A stretch of DNA of 64,000 nucleotides from Candidatus Enterococcus huntleyi (GCF_009933175.1 NZ_MAEJ01000007.1:80623-144622); one strand, 5' to 3'; shown: positions 42,340 to 52,010, numbered from the stretch's first letter. The notes: a model not told the origin generated them from the sequence alone. Numbers and translations are program-made.

Positions 42340-43182
42340 CTATTTTAAGTCGCCCATATCTACCATATCCATGTCTGTGTAAGTAATATTTTCTCCACAC
42401 ATAGACCAGATAAATGAATAATTTCCAGTACCTACACCAGAGTGAATTGACCAGCTTGGTGAAATAACTGCTTGATCTTTATCAACAACTAAGTGTTTTG
42501 TTTCATCAGGTTTACCCATCATGTGGAAAACCTTTGTATCTTCTTTTGCAAAATCAAAGTACACATAAGCTTCCATACGACGTTCATGTGTATGACAAGG
42601 CATTGTATTCCAAGAGCTACCTGGTTCTAAAATAGTGTAGCCCATTTGTAATTGACAGCTTTCACAAACGTTTGGATGAATATATTGATAAATTTTACGT
42701 TCGTTCAATGACAAGCCTTCGCCAGCTTCCATTGGTTTCACTTGATCAATACTAATTTTAACGTTTGGATATTTGTGGTGTGCTGGCACACAGCTAATAT
42801 AGAATTTAGCTGGATTTTTAGGATCAGCTGAAGAAAAGACAACATGTTTTGTTTCTTTACCAATGTAGTAACCATCTTGTTTTTTCATTTCTTCTTTTTC
42901 GCCATCAATTTCGATGAAACCAGGTCCACCAATATTGATAACACCTAATTCACGACGTTCTAAGAAATAGTCAACACCTAATTCTTTATCTAAAGTGATT
43001 TCTAATTCTTTAGTAGTTGGTGTTACCCCACCAAAAATCATGCGGTCATTATGCGTGTAAGTTAAGCTGATTTCGCCTGGAACAAAGACTTTCTCAACTA
43101 AAAATTCTTGACGCAATTGTTCTGTCGAATAATGACGGATATCCTCTGGGCTATGTGTGTAACGATTTTCCATGTTTTGCAT
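42340..43182 (-). CDS. kduI: 5-dehydro-4-deoxy-D-glucuronate isomerase
   Basis: Cupin-fold, zinc-dependent isomerase of 280 residues, converting 5-keto-4-deoxyuronate to 2,5-diketo-3-deoxygluconate. The metal site is visible in PCHTHERRMEAY and IHSGVGTGNYSF. Length and motifs match KduI. The start is ATG at 43182, GGGAG 10 bases upstream. It works on the unsaturated uronate released by polysaccharide lyases or unsaturated glucuronyl hydrolase, none of which is in the window. Confidence 0.95.
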   Translation of the reverse strand: MQNMENRYTHSPEDIRHYSTEQLRQEFLVEKVFVPGEISLTYTHNDRMIFGGVTPTTKELEITLDKELGVDYFLERRELGVINIGGPGFIEIDGEKEEMKKQDGYYIGKETKHVVFSSADPKNPAKFYISCVPAHHKYPNVKISIDQVKPMEAGEGLSLNERKIYQYIHPNVCESCQLQMGYTILEPGSSWNTMPCHTHERRMEAYVYFDFAKEDTKVFHMMGKPDETKHLVVDKDQAVISPSWSIHSGVGTGNYSFIWSMCGENITYTDMDMVDMGDLK

Positions 43183-43197
43183 GTGTAAACGACTCCC

Positions 43198-44196
43198 TTA
43201 TCTTATTATTTTTCCAGAGCCAGCAGCTAAAAAGCCATTGACTTCTTCTTCACTAAATTGGTTACAGTCCCCGTGAACTGTATGTTTTAACGCTGAAGCA
43301 GCTGTCGCAAACTCAATAATTTCTTGCGGACTAACTTTTTTCAACAAGCCATGTAAAAGACCACCACTAAAGGCATCCCCACCACCTACACGATCCACAA
43401 TTGGGCAAATCGCTTGAGTCGTCGACTCGAAGTAGGTTTCATCCATCCATAAAGTACCAGTCAAATGATTATCAGAAGCTGAAGTCACTTGACGCTTTGT
43501 TGAATAGAAGACTTGAATATTTGGGTAGAGTGCTTGCATCTTTTTATAGTAATAAGGTAGTTCTTCCCCTTCTTGAGGAGCAATCCCCAACAAGTGGACC
43601 GCATCCATATAACCTGCTGAACAATAGTCAACATAAGGAAGTAAGGTTTTCAAGACTTCGCCAGCCTCTTTTTGACTCCATAGCTTGCCTCGATAATTAA
43701 TATCAAAACTTACTTTGCAGCCATGTTCTTTGGCTGATTTCATTAGATCTAGTGTCAGAGTTTGCCATGTAGGACTTAAAGCTGGTGTAATCCCTGAAAC
43801 ATGGAAAATATCCACGCCATCAAATAGGTCTTCTTTCGCCCATTCGATTGAGGTCATCTCAGCAAAACTTGAATGTGCACGGTCATAAACAACTGATGCT
43901 GCTCGTTGACCAATCCCCGATTCCAAGTAATAAGTTCCTAAACGATCCCCACCAAATAATAACGACTCAGTAGCCACATGATATCTTGCCAAATGCTTTT
44001 TGACCGCTTCGCCTAATGAATTATTCGGGACTTTACTAGCAAATGAAACGTCATGGCCATAATTGGCTAACGAGATTGCGACATTCGCTTCCCCGCCACC
44101 ATAATGGACCGCCATCGTATCACTTTGCGCTAATCTGATTCCTTGATTCGTAGAAAAACGTAACATGATTTCACCAAGTGTCAGTACTTTTCCCAT
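43198..44196 (-). CDS. kdgK: 2-dehydro-3-deoxygluconokinase
   Basis: PfkB-family sugar kinase of 332 residues that phosphorylates KDG to KDPG. It has the N-terminal GEIMLRF and GGGEANVA sugar-binding parts and the C-terminal signature VGGGDAFSGG with the catalytic Asp. It lies 5 bp after kdgA and 15 bp before kduI. Confidence 0.93.
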   Translation of the reverse strand: MGKVLTLGEIMLRFSTNQGIRLAQSDTMAVHYGGGEANVAISLANYGHDVSFASKVPNNSLGEAVKKHLARYHVATESLLFGGDRLGTYYLESGIGQRAASVVYDRAHSSFAEMTSIEWAKEDLFDGVDIFHVSGITPALSPTWQTLTLDLMKSAKEHGCKVSFDINYRGKLWSQKEAGEVLKTLLPYVDYCSAGYMDAVHLLGIAPQEGEELPYYYKKMQALYPNIQVFYSTKRQVTSASDNHLTGTLWMDETYFESTTQAICPIVDRVGGGDAFSGGLLHGLLKKVSPQEIIEFATAASALKHTVHGDCNQFSEEEVNGFLAAGSGKIIR

Positions 44197-44201
44197 ATGA
44201 C

Positions 44202-44846
44202 TTACCCCTTGATTTCTTTAAGTTTTGCTGCGTATTGTTTCGCAACCTCTGTCACTTTATCAAAATCACCTTGAGCTGCTGGTGCTAATAAGTTACCACC
44301 AACGCCGACAGCTACAACGCCTGCGTTGAACCAATCCACCATATTATCTAAACTTACGCCACCAGTTGGCATAATATTTAATTGTGGGAATGGTGCTTTA
44401 AAGGCAGAAACAATACTTGGACCATATGCGCTACCTGGGAACAATTTGATAATATCAACGCCACTCTTCAACGCCGTTTGCATTTCAGTAATTGTCATAC
44501 AACCAGGTAAATATGGAATTTGATATAAATTACAAAGTTCCGCTGTCTGTGCATCAAAGCTTGGGCTCACAATATATTGCGCCCCAGCCATAATCGCTAA
44601 ACGAGCAGTTGTTGCATCAAGTACCGTTCCAGCACCAACTAAAACTTCTGGTTGATCTTTATAAGTTGTTGCTAATTCACGAATGACTTCATCTGCTTGA
44701 GGAACGGTAAAAGTTAACTCAATCCCCATAATGCCACCTTTAATAATCGCATGACTAGCTTTTAGAGCTTCTTCTTTTGTCGCTCCACGAACAACGGCAA
44801 TGACACCTGCATTTTTTAAACCAATTAACGTTTCGACTTTTTTCAT
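44202..44846 (-). CDS. kdgA: KDPG aldolase (2-dehydro-3-deoxy-phosphogluconate aldolase)
   Basis: Cleaves KDPG to pyruvate and glyceraldehyde 3-phosphate. The 214 residues form a class I aldolase barrel with the Schiff-base Lys in VDIIKLFPGS and the catalytic Glu in MGIELTF. It is the first gene of the operon, so KDG breakdown is encoded from aldolase back to isomerase. The promoter upstream carries a cre-like site. Confidence 0.94.
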   Translation of the reverse strand: MKKVETLIGLKNAGVIAVVRGATKEEALKASHAIIKGGIMGIELTFTVPQADEVIRELATTYKDQPEVLVGAGTVLDATTARLAIMAGAQYIVSPSFDAQTAELCNLYQIPYLPGCMTITEMQTALKSGVDIIKLFPGSAYGPSIVSAFKAPFPQLNIMPTGGVSLDNMVDWFNAGVVAVGVGGNLLAPAAQGDFDKVTEVAKQYAAKLKEIKG

Positions 44847-44903
44847 CTGCTCACTCTTTTCTTATTTGGAAATTAAATTTTATTATAAAGAAATTATATC
44901 TTT

Positions 44904-44940
44904 ATTATACGAGAAGAGAAAAAAAATGCAACCGTTTTAA
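44904..44940 (-). promoter_or_regulatory. kdg operon promoter with cre-like site
   Basis: Minus strand: TTGCAT (44931-44926), 16 bp, TATAAT (44909-44904). ATGCAACCGTTTTAA (44926-44940) fits the CcpA consensus WTGNAANCGNWNNCW with one mismatch and lies on the -35. The inverted pair ATAAAG / CTTTAT just downstream could be the IclR site. Confidence 0.65.
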
Positions 44941-44991
44941 GCTATTTTCTTTTTTATTTTCACTTTCGCTACATTTTTTCCTGTTTTCAAC

Positions 44992-45032
44992 GAAAAAAAG
45001 AACTAGAAGAAACTTTATGTCTCTTTCTAGTC
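44992..45032 (-). terminator. Terminator of the IclR gene
   Basis: Imperfect stem ACTAGAAGAA / TCTTTCTAGT; on the minus strand it continues into a seven-T run, about 75 bp after the stop. Confidence 0.65.
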
Positions 45033-45108
45033 CTACTTATTTGGATACAATTTATACAAATATAGATCATCGCTAAACGCTGATAAAATCTATTTTTCTA
45101 TGTCGCTC

Positions 45109-45867
45109 CTACTTACTTAAGTTCTTTTCGATTGTCGCCTTTGCTTCCAAAATTTCATGAATAATTGTTTCCTTCAATTTATCATTAATCCGATATTTCG
45201 GCATACTTATACTAAAGGCTCCAACAACCACCTCATTAGCAACAATTGCCGTACCAATACAAAAAATGTCTCTCTCTACCTCTTCATCATCAAACGCAAC
45301 TTTCTCCAGTTGAACCTTCTCTATCTCTTTACGTAATTTCAACGGATTAGTAATCGTCTCTTCAGTATAAGGAATCAGCTCATTCTCTTCCAAATAACGC
45401 TCCACTTCAGCCACTGGCAGTTCGGCAAGCACCGCTTTTCCCATTGCTGAATTATATAATGGACGCGTCACGCCAACTTTTGATGACATACGAATCGTTT
45501 GATTTTTTGGCTCTAGCTTATTCACATATAAGATCTCTTGATTCGCTAGAATGCCTAGATGGATTGTCTCGTCCACATGCTCCTGCAAACTTTCTAAGTA
45601 TGGCTGTGTCACCGCAACTAAATCCAATTGTTCTAAATTTTGATTTGCATAACGAATTAATTTACTTCCTAAACTGTAGCTTTTATCATTTTTCTTATTG
45701 ACATAACCAATCATCACAAGCGTATCTAAAATCTTTAAAGTAGTCGAAGAGGTCATCTTCGTCCCCTCTGTAATCGCTTGAAGGATACTGTCGGGATTAT
45801 TTGATAAAAAATCTAAAATTGCAGCAGCCTTAATTAAAACGGTCCCATAAGGTTTCTTTTTTTCCAT
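45109..45867 (-). CDS. IclR-family regulator, probably of the kdg operon
   Basis: Regulator of 252 residues. The winged helix is at about 8-65 (AAAILDFLSNNPDSILQA), then a GAF-like effector domain (IGTAIVANEVVVGAFSIS). In this family KDG often is the effector (KdgR); the position directly upstream of kdgA on the same strand supports that. The ATG at 45867 follows AAAGGAG; a frame 28 codons longer has no ribosome binding site. Confidence 0.88.
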   Translation of the reverse strand: MEKKKPYGTVLIKAAAILDFLSNNPDSILQAITEGTKMTSSTTLKILDTLVMIGYVNKKNDKSYSLGSKLIRYANQNLEQLDLVAVTQPYLESLQEHVDETIHLGILANQEILYVNKLEPKNQTIRMSSKVGVTRPLYNSAMGKAVLAELPVAEVERYLEENELIPYTEETITNPLKLRKEIEKVQLEKVAFDDEEVERDIFCIGTAIVANEVVVGAFSISMPKYRINDKLKETIIHEILEAKATIEKNLSK

Positions 45868-46015
45868 GACAGAACTCTCCTTTTCCATATAAGAAAATAA
45901 TAGGCTGAATCTTAAAAAAAAGCAAGCCTTCCAGAAAGTTTTTCTCTCCAAAATGAAAACTATTATCTATTCTCACTTACATATTCCCCAGTTTACGTGC
46001 GCTTGTCCTCACCAA

Positions 46016-46075
46016 CAAAAAAGTGCCAGACAGTTCACCTCATGGAGGCCTCTCCTAGTACTTTTCCTTCTTTTC
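46016..46075 (-). terminator. Hairpin after the discoidin-like gene
   Basis: On the minus strand AAAAGTAC pairs with GGCACTTTT around an inner GGAGAGGCCTCC, then six T. It is a plausible terminator 90 bp after the stop. Confidence 0.5.
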
Positions 46076-46164
46076 TTATTTAGAGATTTCAATCGATTAA
46101 TAATTCCATCAAACAAAAGATTGGCTACCTAACTGCCAACCATGAGTACAAATCTTCAACTCAC

Positions 46165-46998
46165 CTAGCCATTCTTTCCCCAAAACTCAATTTGAGTAAG
46201 TGCGGGAAAAGGTGAAGCATCGGTATCTTGAATTAAATCTCCGAAGCTAACGGATGACACCTTTTTCTCGGAAAATGTGAATGCTTGTGGCTTTGCTGTT
46301 TTACTTGTCTCAAAAGTTTCTTTTGTACCATCTGAAAATTTCAAGGTTACCTTAGTCCAATAACTATCATGAGGAAAATCTGCTCGCCAAGTAAACACAA
46401 CTTTATTTAGACAGACCTGACGACCAAAATCAATCGTTAATGCCGCATCCGCTTGTTGATTAATTCCCCACGACTGAAAAGGATAGGGACCATGAGAATG
46501 ATTAGCATAAATACCATCAATCGCATTACAAGCAAAAAAAGTCGCATCATTTCTAGTCTCTACATTCGCATGCGCATGAGGATATGCTCCCATAAAATCT
46601 TTTTGATCATGCGGATTTAAGGCAAGATTTCGATACATCGCAATCTCTTCTTTAGTAGCTAATCGCGCACTTACATAGTGATTATTCCCTAGAAAGCGAT
46701 TTTCAGGTCTTGCTTCGACTCGGTTTTTAGCGAAAGATAGTTCATATATCCAGTCCGTCTCAGGTAAGTAAATCAAAGATGTTTCCAAGGTCTCATCTAG
46801 CTTCACCATTAAATAAACGCCCGCTTGACTTGAACCAATACGGATTTGATCCCCCTCTTCGTAAGAAAAGTTTCTCATTGAAAGATGAACCAACCCATCA
46901 GAACTTATCTTTAACTCAGTATCTTTCTGGTCCTCTCCCTGTATGCTTGTGCGAATGCGGCCCTCTTTATCATAAATTGATAGCGTCAACACGGTCAT
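46165..46998 (-). CDS. Intracellular galactose-binding-like (discoidin) domain protein
   Basis: A 277-residue protein without signal peptide or membrane segment. The N-terminal half is a beta-rich domain. The C-terminal half (about 125-277) looks like an F5/8 type C (discoidin) carbohydrate-binding fold: NLALNPHDQ at its start, ACNAIDGIYAN, and ALTIDFGRQVCLNKVVFTWRAD. No catalytic motif is seen. AGGAGG precedes the ATG. It lies upstream of the IclR gene on the same strand, so a role in uronate or glycan metabolism is likely, though what a cytosolic glycan binder does is unclear. Confidence 0.65.
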   Translation of the reverse strand: MTVLTLSIYDKEGRIRTSIQGEDQKDTELKISSDGLVHLSMRNFSYEEGDQIRIGSSQAGVYLMVKLDETLETSLIYLPETDWIYELSFAKNRVEARPENRFLGNNHYVSARLATKEEIAMYRNLALNPHDQKDFMGAYPHAHANVETRNDATFFACNAIDGIYANHSHGPYPFQSWGINQQADAALTIDFGRQVCLNKVVFTWRADFPHDSYWTKVTLKFSDGTKETFETSKTAKPQAFTFSEKKVSSVSFGDLIQDTDASPFPALTQIEFWGKNG

Positions 46999-47179
46999 CC
47001 TTATTGCCTCCTAATATAGTATGCCTCCATTATAGCCCGACAACTACTAAAAAGAAAACGCTATTTTATTCAATCAATTCTAATACAGAAACAAAAAAGC
47101 AAATGACCAACCTGATTCCTAAAAAACACTCACTTTACCTATGAAATTTTTTTCTTCTAGCATCTATAACTAGCCAAAT

Positions 47180-47782
47180 TTACTTGCTTGGCGCGATTCC
47201 CTTAATTATCATCTCCGTCCATTCCCTGGTATACGGTAGAATTTTTTCATAAATGAGCGGATTGGAGATTCCTTCAATAATTGCTTGGAAATAAAGCATT
47301 AAAAACTCATCAGAATACTTTAAATCCACTTTTCCTTCTTTACGTCCCCTGTGAAATAAATCCAGCATCATGCCGAAACTCATCTTCGTGTACTCATCCA
47401 TCATTCGTGTAAAACCATTGTCTTCTTTTTCAGTAAAATATTTCATCAAGTCAAAATAAAACTGCTGATTAATTTTTTCTAGATACTCAATTTTAGTTTG
47501 GCTCATAGCAATTAAGGTCTCTTCAAATGGTGCCTCATCCGCCATAATTTTTTGGGCCTTTTCGCTCATCTCCGTCATAGAGTTCACGAATACCTCATGG
47601 ATCAGTGCCTCTTTACTTCCAAAATAATTGAAAATCGAGGTTTTACCCACGCCTGACCGTTTAGCCACTTCATCAATCGTCAGATTATCTACGCCTGAAT
47701 CAGTATTCATCAACTCAAAAGCTGCTTGCAACACACGCTCCTTTTTTTCTTGGGTGCGCCGTTCGAATCCATTCATCGCCAT
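47180..47782 (-). CDS. TetR-family transcriptional regulator
   Basis: Repressor of 200 residues. The helix-turn-helix fills about 12-60 (DEVAKRSGVGKTSIFNYFGSK), the rest is a helical ligand domain. It is divergent from an ABC exporter operon and probably represses it, derepressing when a drug or metabolite binds. The start is ATG at 47782; ATG two codons in is equally possible. The ribosome binding site is weak. Confidence 0.9.
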   Translation of the reverse strand: MAMNGFERRTQEKKERVLQAAFELMNTDSGVDNLTIDEVAKRSGVGKTSIFNYFGSKEALIHEVFVNSMTEMSEKAQKIMADEAPFEETLIAMSQTKIEYLEKINQQFYFDLMKYFTEKEDNGFTRMMDEYTKMSFGMMLDLFHRGRKEGKVDLKYSDEFLMLYFQAIIEGISNPLIYEKILPYTREWTEMIIKGIAPSK

Positions 47783-47844
47783 TGCCTGCTTTCTTTAATT
47801 TTAGAACTTTTTATATATTTTAGTTCATAACTTATCTCAATTTG

Positions 47845-47936
47845 ATTATATAAGAAATACTCTGAATTATCAACGAACTAGTCGTTCAAAATTATCCGAC
47901 ATTTCCGTTGACTGTTTATAGGAAAGAGACTATTAT
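47845..47936. promoter_or_regulatory. Divergent promoters and TetR operator candidate
   Basis: Minus strand for tetR: TTGATA (47873-47868), 17 bp, TATAAT (47850-47845). Plus strand for the exporter: TTGACT (47908-47913), 17 bp, TATTAT (47931-47936). The inverted repeat GAAC-N5-GTTC (47875-47887) lies between them, next to the tetR -35. The exporter mRNA has a leader of about 150 nt in which I see no known riboswitch. Confidence 0.65.
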
Positions 47937-48090
47937 GGGTGGTGTAAACGAGGACTAGCTTTAACGATAAAAAGAACCGGCATATTCACTGATGCAAAAT
48001 CATAAAAATTAGATTTCACACAGGCACGCATTCTATTTTAAGTTAGACCTCAGTTCAAGAAATTGTCTTAATAAAAAGGAGTTACGTATC

Positions 48091-48972
48091 ATGACAGAGA
48101 TTGTAAAATTACAAGGCTTGCAGAAGAGTTTCGGTAAATTCCAAGCGTTAAAAGACCTTTCCTTCACCGTCAATGCCGGCGAAGTCGTTGGTTTTATCGG
48201 ACCCAATGGTGCTGGAAAATCTACCACCATCCGTACTTTACTGGGAATTATTAACCGTGATCAAGGGGAAGCACAAATTTTTGGCAAAGACGTTTGGAAA
48301 GATAGCTTGGAAATCCATAAACGCGTTTCTTATGTACCAGGCGACGTTGCGTTGTGGGGAAATTTGACCGGTGGCGAGATTATTGACCTCTTCATCAAGC
48401 TTCATGGCGGTGGCAATCAAGCCAAAAGAGATGAATTAATTAAACGTTTTGAACTCGATCCTAAGAAAAAAGCAAAGGGTTATTCCAAAGGAAATCGTCA
48501 AAAAGTCGGCTTAATTGCCGCTCTCTCAGTAGATTCTGATCTCTATATTTTAGATGAACCAACTTCTGGGCTGGACCCATTGATGGAAGCCGTCTTCCAA
48601 GAAGAGATAGAAAAAATCAAGGATGCTGGCAAAGCGATTCTCCTATCCTCACACATTTTAAGTGAAGTCGAACGCTTGGCTGATAAAGTCGTCATCATCC
48701 GTCACGGAAAAGTTGTAGAATCCGGTACATTAGACGAATTACGTCACCTCACTCGCTCGACTGTAACGCTAATGACCGAGGGCGACGTATCACAAATGGC
48801 TCATGTTCCCGGCGTCTATGACTTTGTTCAAAAAGATGGAAAAGCGACGTTTTCTGCTGACAATGAAGCGATGAATACAATCTTAACTGAAGCAACTAAA
48901 TTGCACGTGACCAAGATTGAGTCTGTGCCGCCAACACTCGAAGATTTATTCATGCGTCACTATGAAGGTTGA
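48091..48972 (+). CDS. ABC exporter ATP-binding protein
   Basis: ATPase of 293 residues. Walker A GPNGAGKST, signature YSKGNRQKVG, Walker B YILDEPTSGLDP, switch His in LSSHILSEV. The C-terminus (about 215-293) is the extra domain typical of drug and antibiotic exporters. AAAAGGAG precedes the ATG. Paired with the large permease 24 bp downstream. Confidence 0.92.
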   Translation: MTEIVKLQGLQKSFGKFQALKDLSFTVNAGEVVGFIGPNGAGKSTTIRTLLGIINRDQGEAQIFGKDVWKDSLEIHKRVSYVPGDVALWGNLTGGEIIDLFIKLHGGGNQAKRDELIKRFELDPKKKAKGYSKGNRQKVGLIAALSVDSDLYILDEPTSGLDPLMEAVFQEEIEKIKDAGKAILLSSHILSEVERLADKVVIIRHGKVVESGTLDELRHLTRSTVTLMTEGDVSQMAHVPGVYDFVQKDGKATFSADNEAMNTILTEATKLHVTKIESVPPTLEDLFMRHYEG

Positions 48973-48996
48973 TTGTCGAATACGGAGGAAAACAAA

Positions 48997-50610
48997 ATGA
49001 ATGAAAAATTTGCTCGTTGGAATGTCTTGTTTGTTCAATATGTCAAACGAGATTGGAAAAAAATCCTCGTTTGGATTTTAGGACTTGGTCTCTTCTCAGG
49101 CGCCTTCGTTCCCGCTTTTGAAGAAATCGGTAAGGGACAAGGCTTGTTAGGGATGTTCGAAACTATGAAAAATCCCGCGATGATCTCGATGGTTGGACCA
49201 ACACCGATCACCACAGGCGCAGATTATACCCTAGGAGCTATGTATGCCCAAGAAATGTTATTATTTTGTGGTTTGTTTGCAATGATTGTCGCAGCTCTCC
49301 ACGTCATCAGTCATACCCGCAAGGAGGAAGAATTGGGATTAACTGAACTAGTTCGTTCATTTCGCGTCGGTCGTCAAGCGAATTCGCTAGCGGTCATCAC
49401 TGAAGTGGTCCTCATCAATCTGCTGCTTGGCCTGTTCATCGGCGGTTTGATGGCTAGCTTCGGCGTAAAAACCATTACGACTCAAGGAGCTTTCTTATTT
49501 GGTCTCTCGATTGCTGTCGCTGGGATTATCGGTGGCGTTTTAGCACTTGTACTGGCACAAATTATGCCAACTTCCAGTGGTGCATCTGGCGCAACACTTG
49601 GAATTATCGGCCTCCTTTATATTATCCGAGCCGGAACCGACGTCTCAAATGTCGATCTCTCGCTGATAAACCCCATGGGATGGATTTACCTAACCAATCC
49701 ATTTACTGATAACAAATGGAGCCTTCTTGGCATCGTGCTCATCTTCAGCCTAGCTTTACTAGTGATTTCCTTTATCCTAGAAGGAAATCGCGATATGGCC
49801 GCTGGTTACTTACCCGAACACGAAGGTCGCGCCACTGCTAAAAAGAGTCTCTTGTCCGTCCCAGGTTTACTATTCAAGCTTAATAAAGGCGTCATCATTG
49901 GTTGGCTAATTGCTTTTGTTGTGATGGGCATGGCCTACGGTTCAATCTATGGCGACATGCAGGTCTTTCTCGGTAGCAATGAATTAATGAAACAAATGTT
50001 CACTCAGACTGGCGTCTCCATTGAAGAATCTTTCACCAGTACCATCATGATGGTGATGACCGGATTAGTCATTATTTTGCCGATTGCCATTGTTAACAAG
50101 CTATTTGCTGAAGAAACCAGACTTCATTTCAGTCAGCTCTATGCCACAAAAATTACTCGAGGACAGCTCTATTGGACAACTATCTGCCTTGCTATTCTCG
50201 CTGGAATAATCGGTATCGCCTTCTCTTCACTTGGCTTAGGTGGCACAGCAATTGCTGCCATGACTGGAAAATCTTCGATGGATCTCGTGGACTTCCTGAT
50301 GGCAGGCTTCAATTTCTTCCCTGCTGTTCTATTCTATATCGGCTTAGCTGCTCTAGCTCTAGGCTGGCTACCAAAAATGGGGAAAGTAATCTATGCCTAT
50401 CTCGGTTATTCATTTGCCTTAAATTATTTCTCCGGCATTCTAGATTTACCCGAATGGTTCGAAAAAACAGCCATTCAAAGTTGGATTCCACGTATGCCGA
50501 TGGAAAAATTCGATAGCACAGTCGCACTAGTCATCACCCTTATCAGTCTAGCTTTACTACTCTTAGGCTACATTGGGTATAAGAAGCGCGATTTCGTCGA
50601 AGGAGCATAA
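48997..50610 (+). CDS. ABC exporter permease (polyketide-antibiotic exporter type)
   Basis: Membrane protein of 537 residues with about 12 transmembrane helices, twice the usual ABC-2 permease size, as in the TnrB3-like tetronasin/polyketide exporters. The ATG at 48997 has GGAGG upstream; a TTG at 48973 precedes that site. It forms an exporter with the preceding ATPase under TetR control. The substrate is unknown. Confidence 0.88.
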   Translation: MNEKFARWNVLFVQYVKRDWKKILVWILGLGLFSGAFVPAFEEIGKGQGLLGMFETMKNPAMISMVGPTPITTGADYTLGAMYAQEMLLFCGLFAMIVAALHVISHTRKEEELGLTELVRSFRVGRQANSLAVITEVVLINLLLGLFIGGLMASFGVKTITTQGAFLFGLSIAVAGIIGGVLALVLAQIMPTSSGASGATLGIIGLLYIIRAGTDVSNVDLSLINPMGWIYLTNPFTDNKWSLLGIVLIFSLALLVISFILEGNRDMAAGYLPEHEGRATAKKSLLSVPGLLFKLNKGVIIGWLIAFVVMGMAYGSIYGDMQVFLGSNELMKQMFTQTGVSIEESFTSTIMMVMTGLVIILPIAIVNKLFAEETRLHFSQLYATKITRGQLYWTTICLAILAGIIGIAFSSLGLGGTAIAAMTGKSSMDLVDFLMAGFNFFPAVLFYIGLAALALGWLPKMGKVIYAYLGYSFALNYFSGILDLPEWFEKTAIQSWIPRMPMEKFDSTVALVITLISLALLLLGYIGYKKRDFVEGA

Positions 50611-50627
50611 ACACAGCACATAAACTA

Positions 50628-50658
50628 TTAGCCCGCATCTCAAGATGCGGGCTTTTTA
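50628..50658 (+). terminator. Rho-independent terminator
   Basis: Compact GC-rich stem AGCCCGCATCT / AGATGCGGGCT followed by five T, 20 bp after the exporter permease. Confidence 0.92.
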
Positions 50659-50771
50659 CCTCTACTACATATTTCTTACTCTCTATTTCTTTACATATCC
50701 TTGCCAGATTGTAGAAATATTCATTTTCTTATATCACTTGTAACACAAAAAACACAAAGTTAAACGTCATT

Positions 50772-51548
50772 CTACAAATAATTCTCATCTATCTGCTTAA
50801 GTAAATCTATAGAGAGTATTTTCAGCTCATCCTTTGGATATTCCTCCACCGCAACTTTCTTACCTTGATACTCCGCCAATGCCAAAGCGATTAAAGGACC
50901 GTACTCGACCGATAATTTTTCAAGTCCCCAATTCCCACCGGCTTCCTTTGAAAGAACAACTTTTTCACTCGTGTAAGCCAGCACACGACATAAATTTAAA
51001 ATTAAATACATGGGTTCCGTCTTACTATCAGCTAAGGCTTCTTTTACGTCACTAACAATACTCTCGCTATACCTATTTTCATCAACTAAACTGAAAACTT
51101 CGCTGATTGGTTGACCCGTCAATACTTTTCCATATAAAGTTGTTATTTTAATGTGCGCAACTAAATCAATATCCGTTCCCTTCATCTGTCTGATATACTG
51201 CATCGGATTATTCAAATATTCCTCCTGATGCATCGCCGAAAAATGAAAATCAAACGGAATCGGATACGTCAGATTCCGTGTCTTTTCCAGTTCAAGAACA
51301 TGGAACTCTAGGCCTTTCTTCGGAGCAATCGGGTTTAATCTAGCCATCGTGTACTCCATCAATTCAAATTTCTCATCCTCAGTCAGCTGACGGTTAACAA
51401 CAATCAAATAATCCAAATCACTAACTGCATACTTGTATGAGCCAAACGCATAGGAACCATGTAAATATATACCCACTAAGTTATCTCTCAGAATTTTTGA
51501 ATACCCAATTTTCATCAGTTCCAGTAGTTCCCCCGTCCGATCAATCAT
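50772..51548 (-). CDS. Aminoglycoside-type nucleotidyltransferase (AadA/ANT(9)-like)
   Basis: A 258-residue protein with an N-terminal nucleotidyltransferase domain, GSYAFGSYKYAVSDLDYLI (about 31-49), the metal-binding Asp pair in SDLDY, and a C-terminal helical domain as in AadA/DUF4111 proteins. Members adenylylate spectinomycin or streptomycin; distant chromosomal members may not. The start follows AGGTGA. It is monocistronic. Whether it confers resistance cannot be read from the sequence. Confidence 0.75.
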   Translation of the reverse strand: MIDRTGELLELMKIGYSKILRDNLVGIYLHGSYAFGSYKYAVSDLDYLIVVNRQLTEDEKFELMEYTMARLNPIAPKKGLEFHVLELEKTRNLTYPIPFDFHFSAMHQEEYLNNPMQYIRQMKGTDIDLVAHIKITTLYGKVLTGQPISEVFSLVDENRYSESIVSDVKEALADSKTEPMYLILNLCRVLAYTSEKVVLSKEAGGNWGLEKLSVEYGPLIALALAEYQGKKVAVEEYPKDELKILSIDLLKQIDENYL

Positions 51549-51692
51549 TGTAATAGTTCACCTATCCTTCTTTTTTGCAAAATATATTCATACAATTCGA
51601 CAAATAATTCATCTACTAATTTGTCATTTCACTTTTAAATCAAGTCAATCACTTATATAATAATTATAGGATATCATAAAGGAGGTTTTCAA

Positions 51693-52010
51693 ATGACACT
51701 CATTATAACTGCAGGCTTTATTATAGCACTAGGACTATTATTTTTAATAATCGCCAGACAATTTCAACGCGGAAGATGGCTGCGCCTAATTGCAGGCAAT
51801 ACTTTCGGAGAGATTCCAAAAGACAAGCTACAGAAAGTCAGTAAACAGAGCAGCCATTGGATGTATTTCGCCTCTCTCTTCTCTATACTTATCGCACTAA
51901 GCCTATTAACTGAAAATAGGAAAATCCTCTATTTTTGCCTCATTCTAACGATAATAATCGGTGCTATCGGGATTAGTTATTCATTAGTCACGTGGCTAAA
52001 AAATGGTTGA
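51693..52010 (+). CDS. Small membrane protein, DUF3784-like
   Basis: A 105-residue protein with three transmembrane helices (about 3-22, 55-72, 78-98) and a basic loop after the first. Layout and size resemble DUF3784 proteins, a tentative match. AAAGGAGG precedes the ATG. Monocistronic, unknown function. Confidence 0.6.
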   Translation: MTLIITAGFIIALGLLFLIIARQFQRGRWLRLIAGNTFGEIPKDKLQKVSKQSSHWMYFASLFSILIALSLLTENRKILYFCLILTIIIGAIGISYSLVTWLKNG

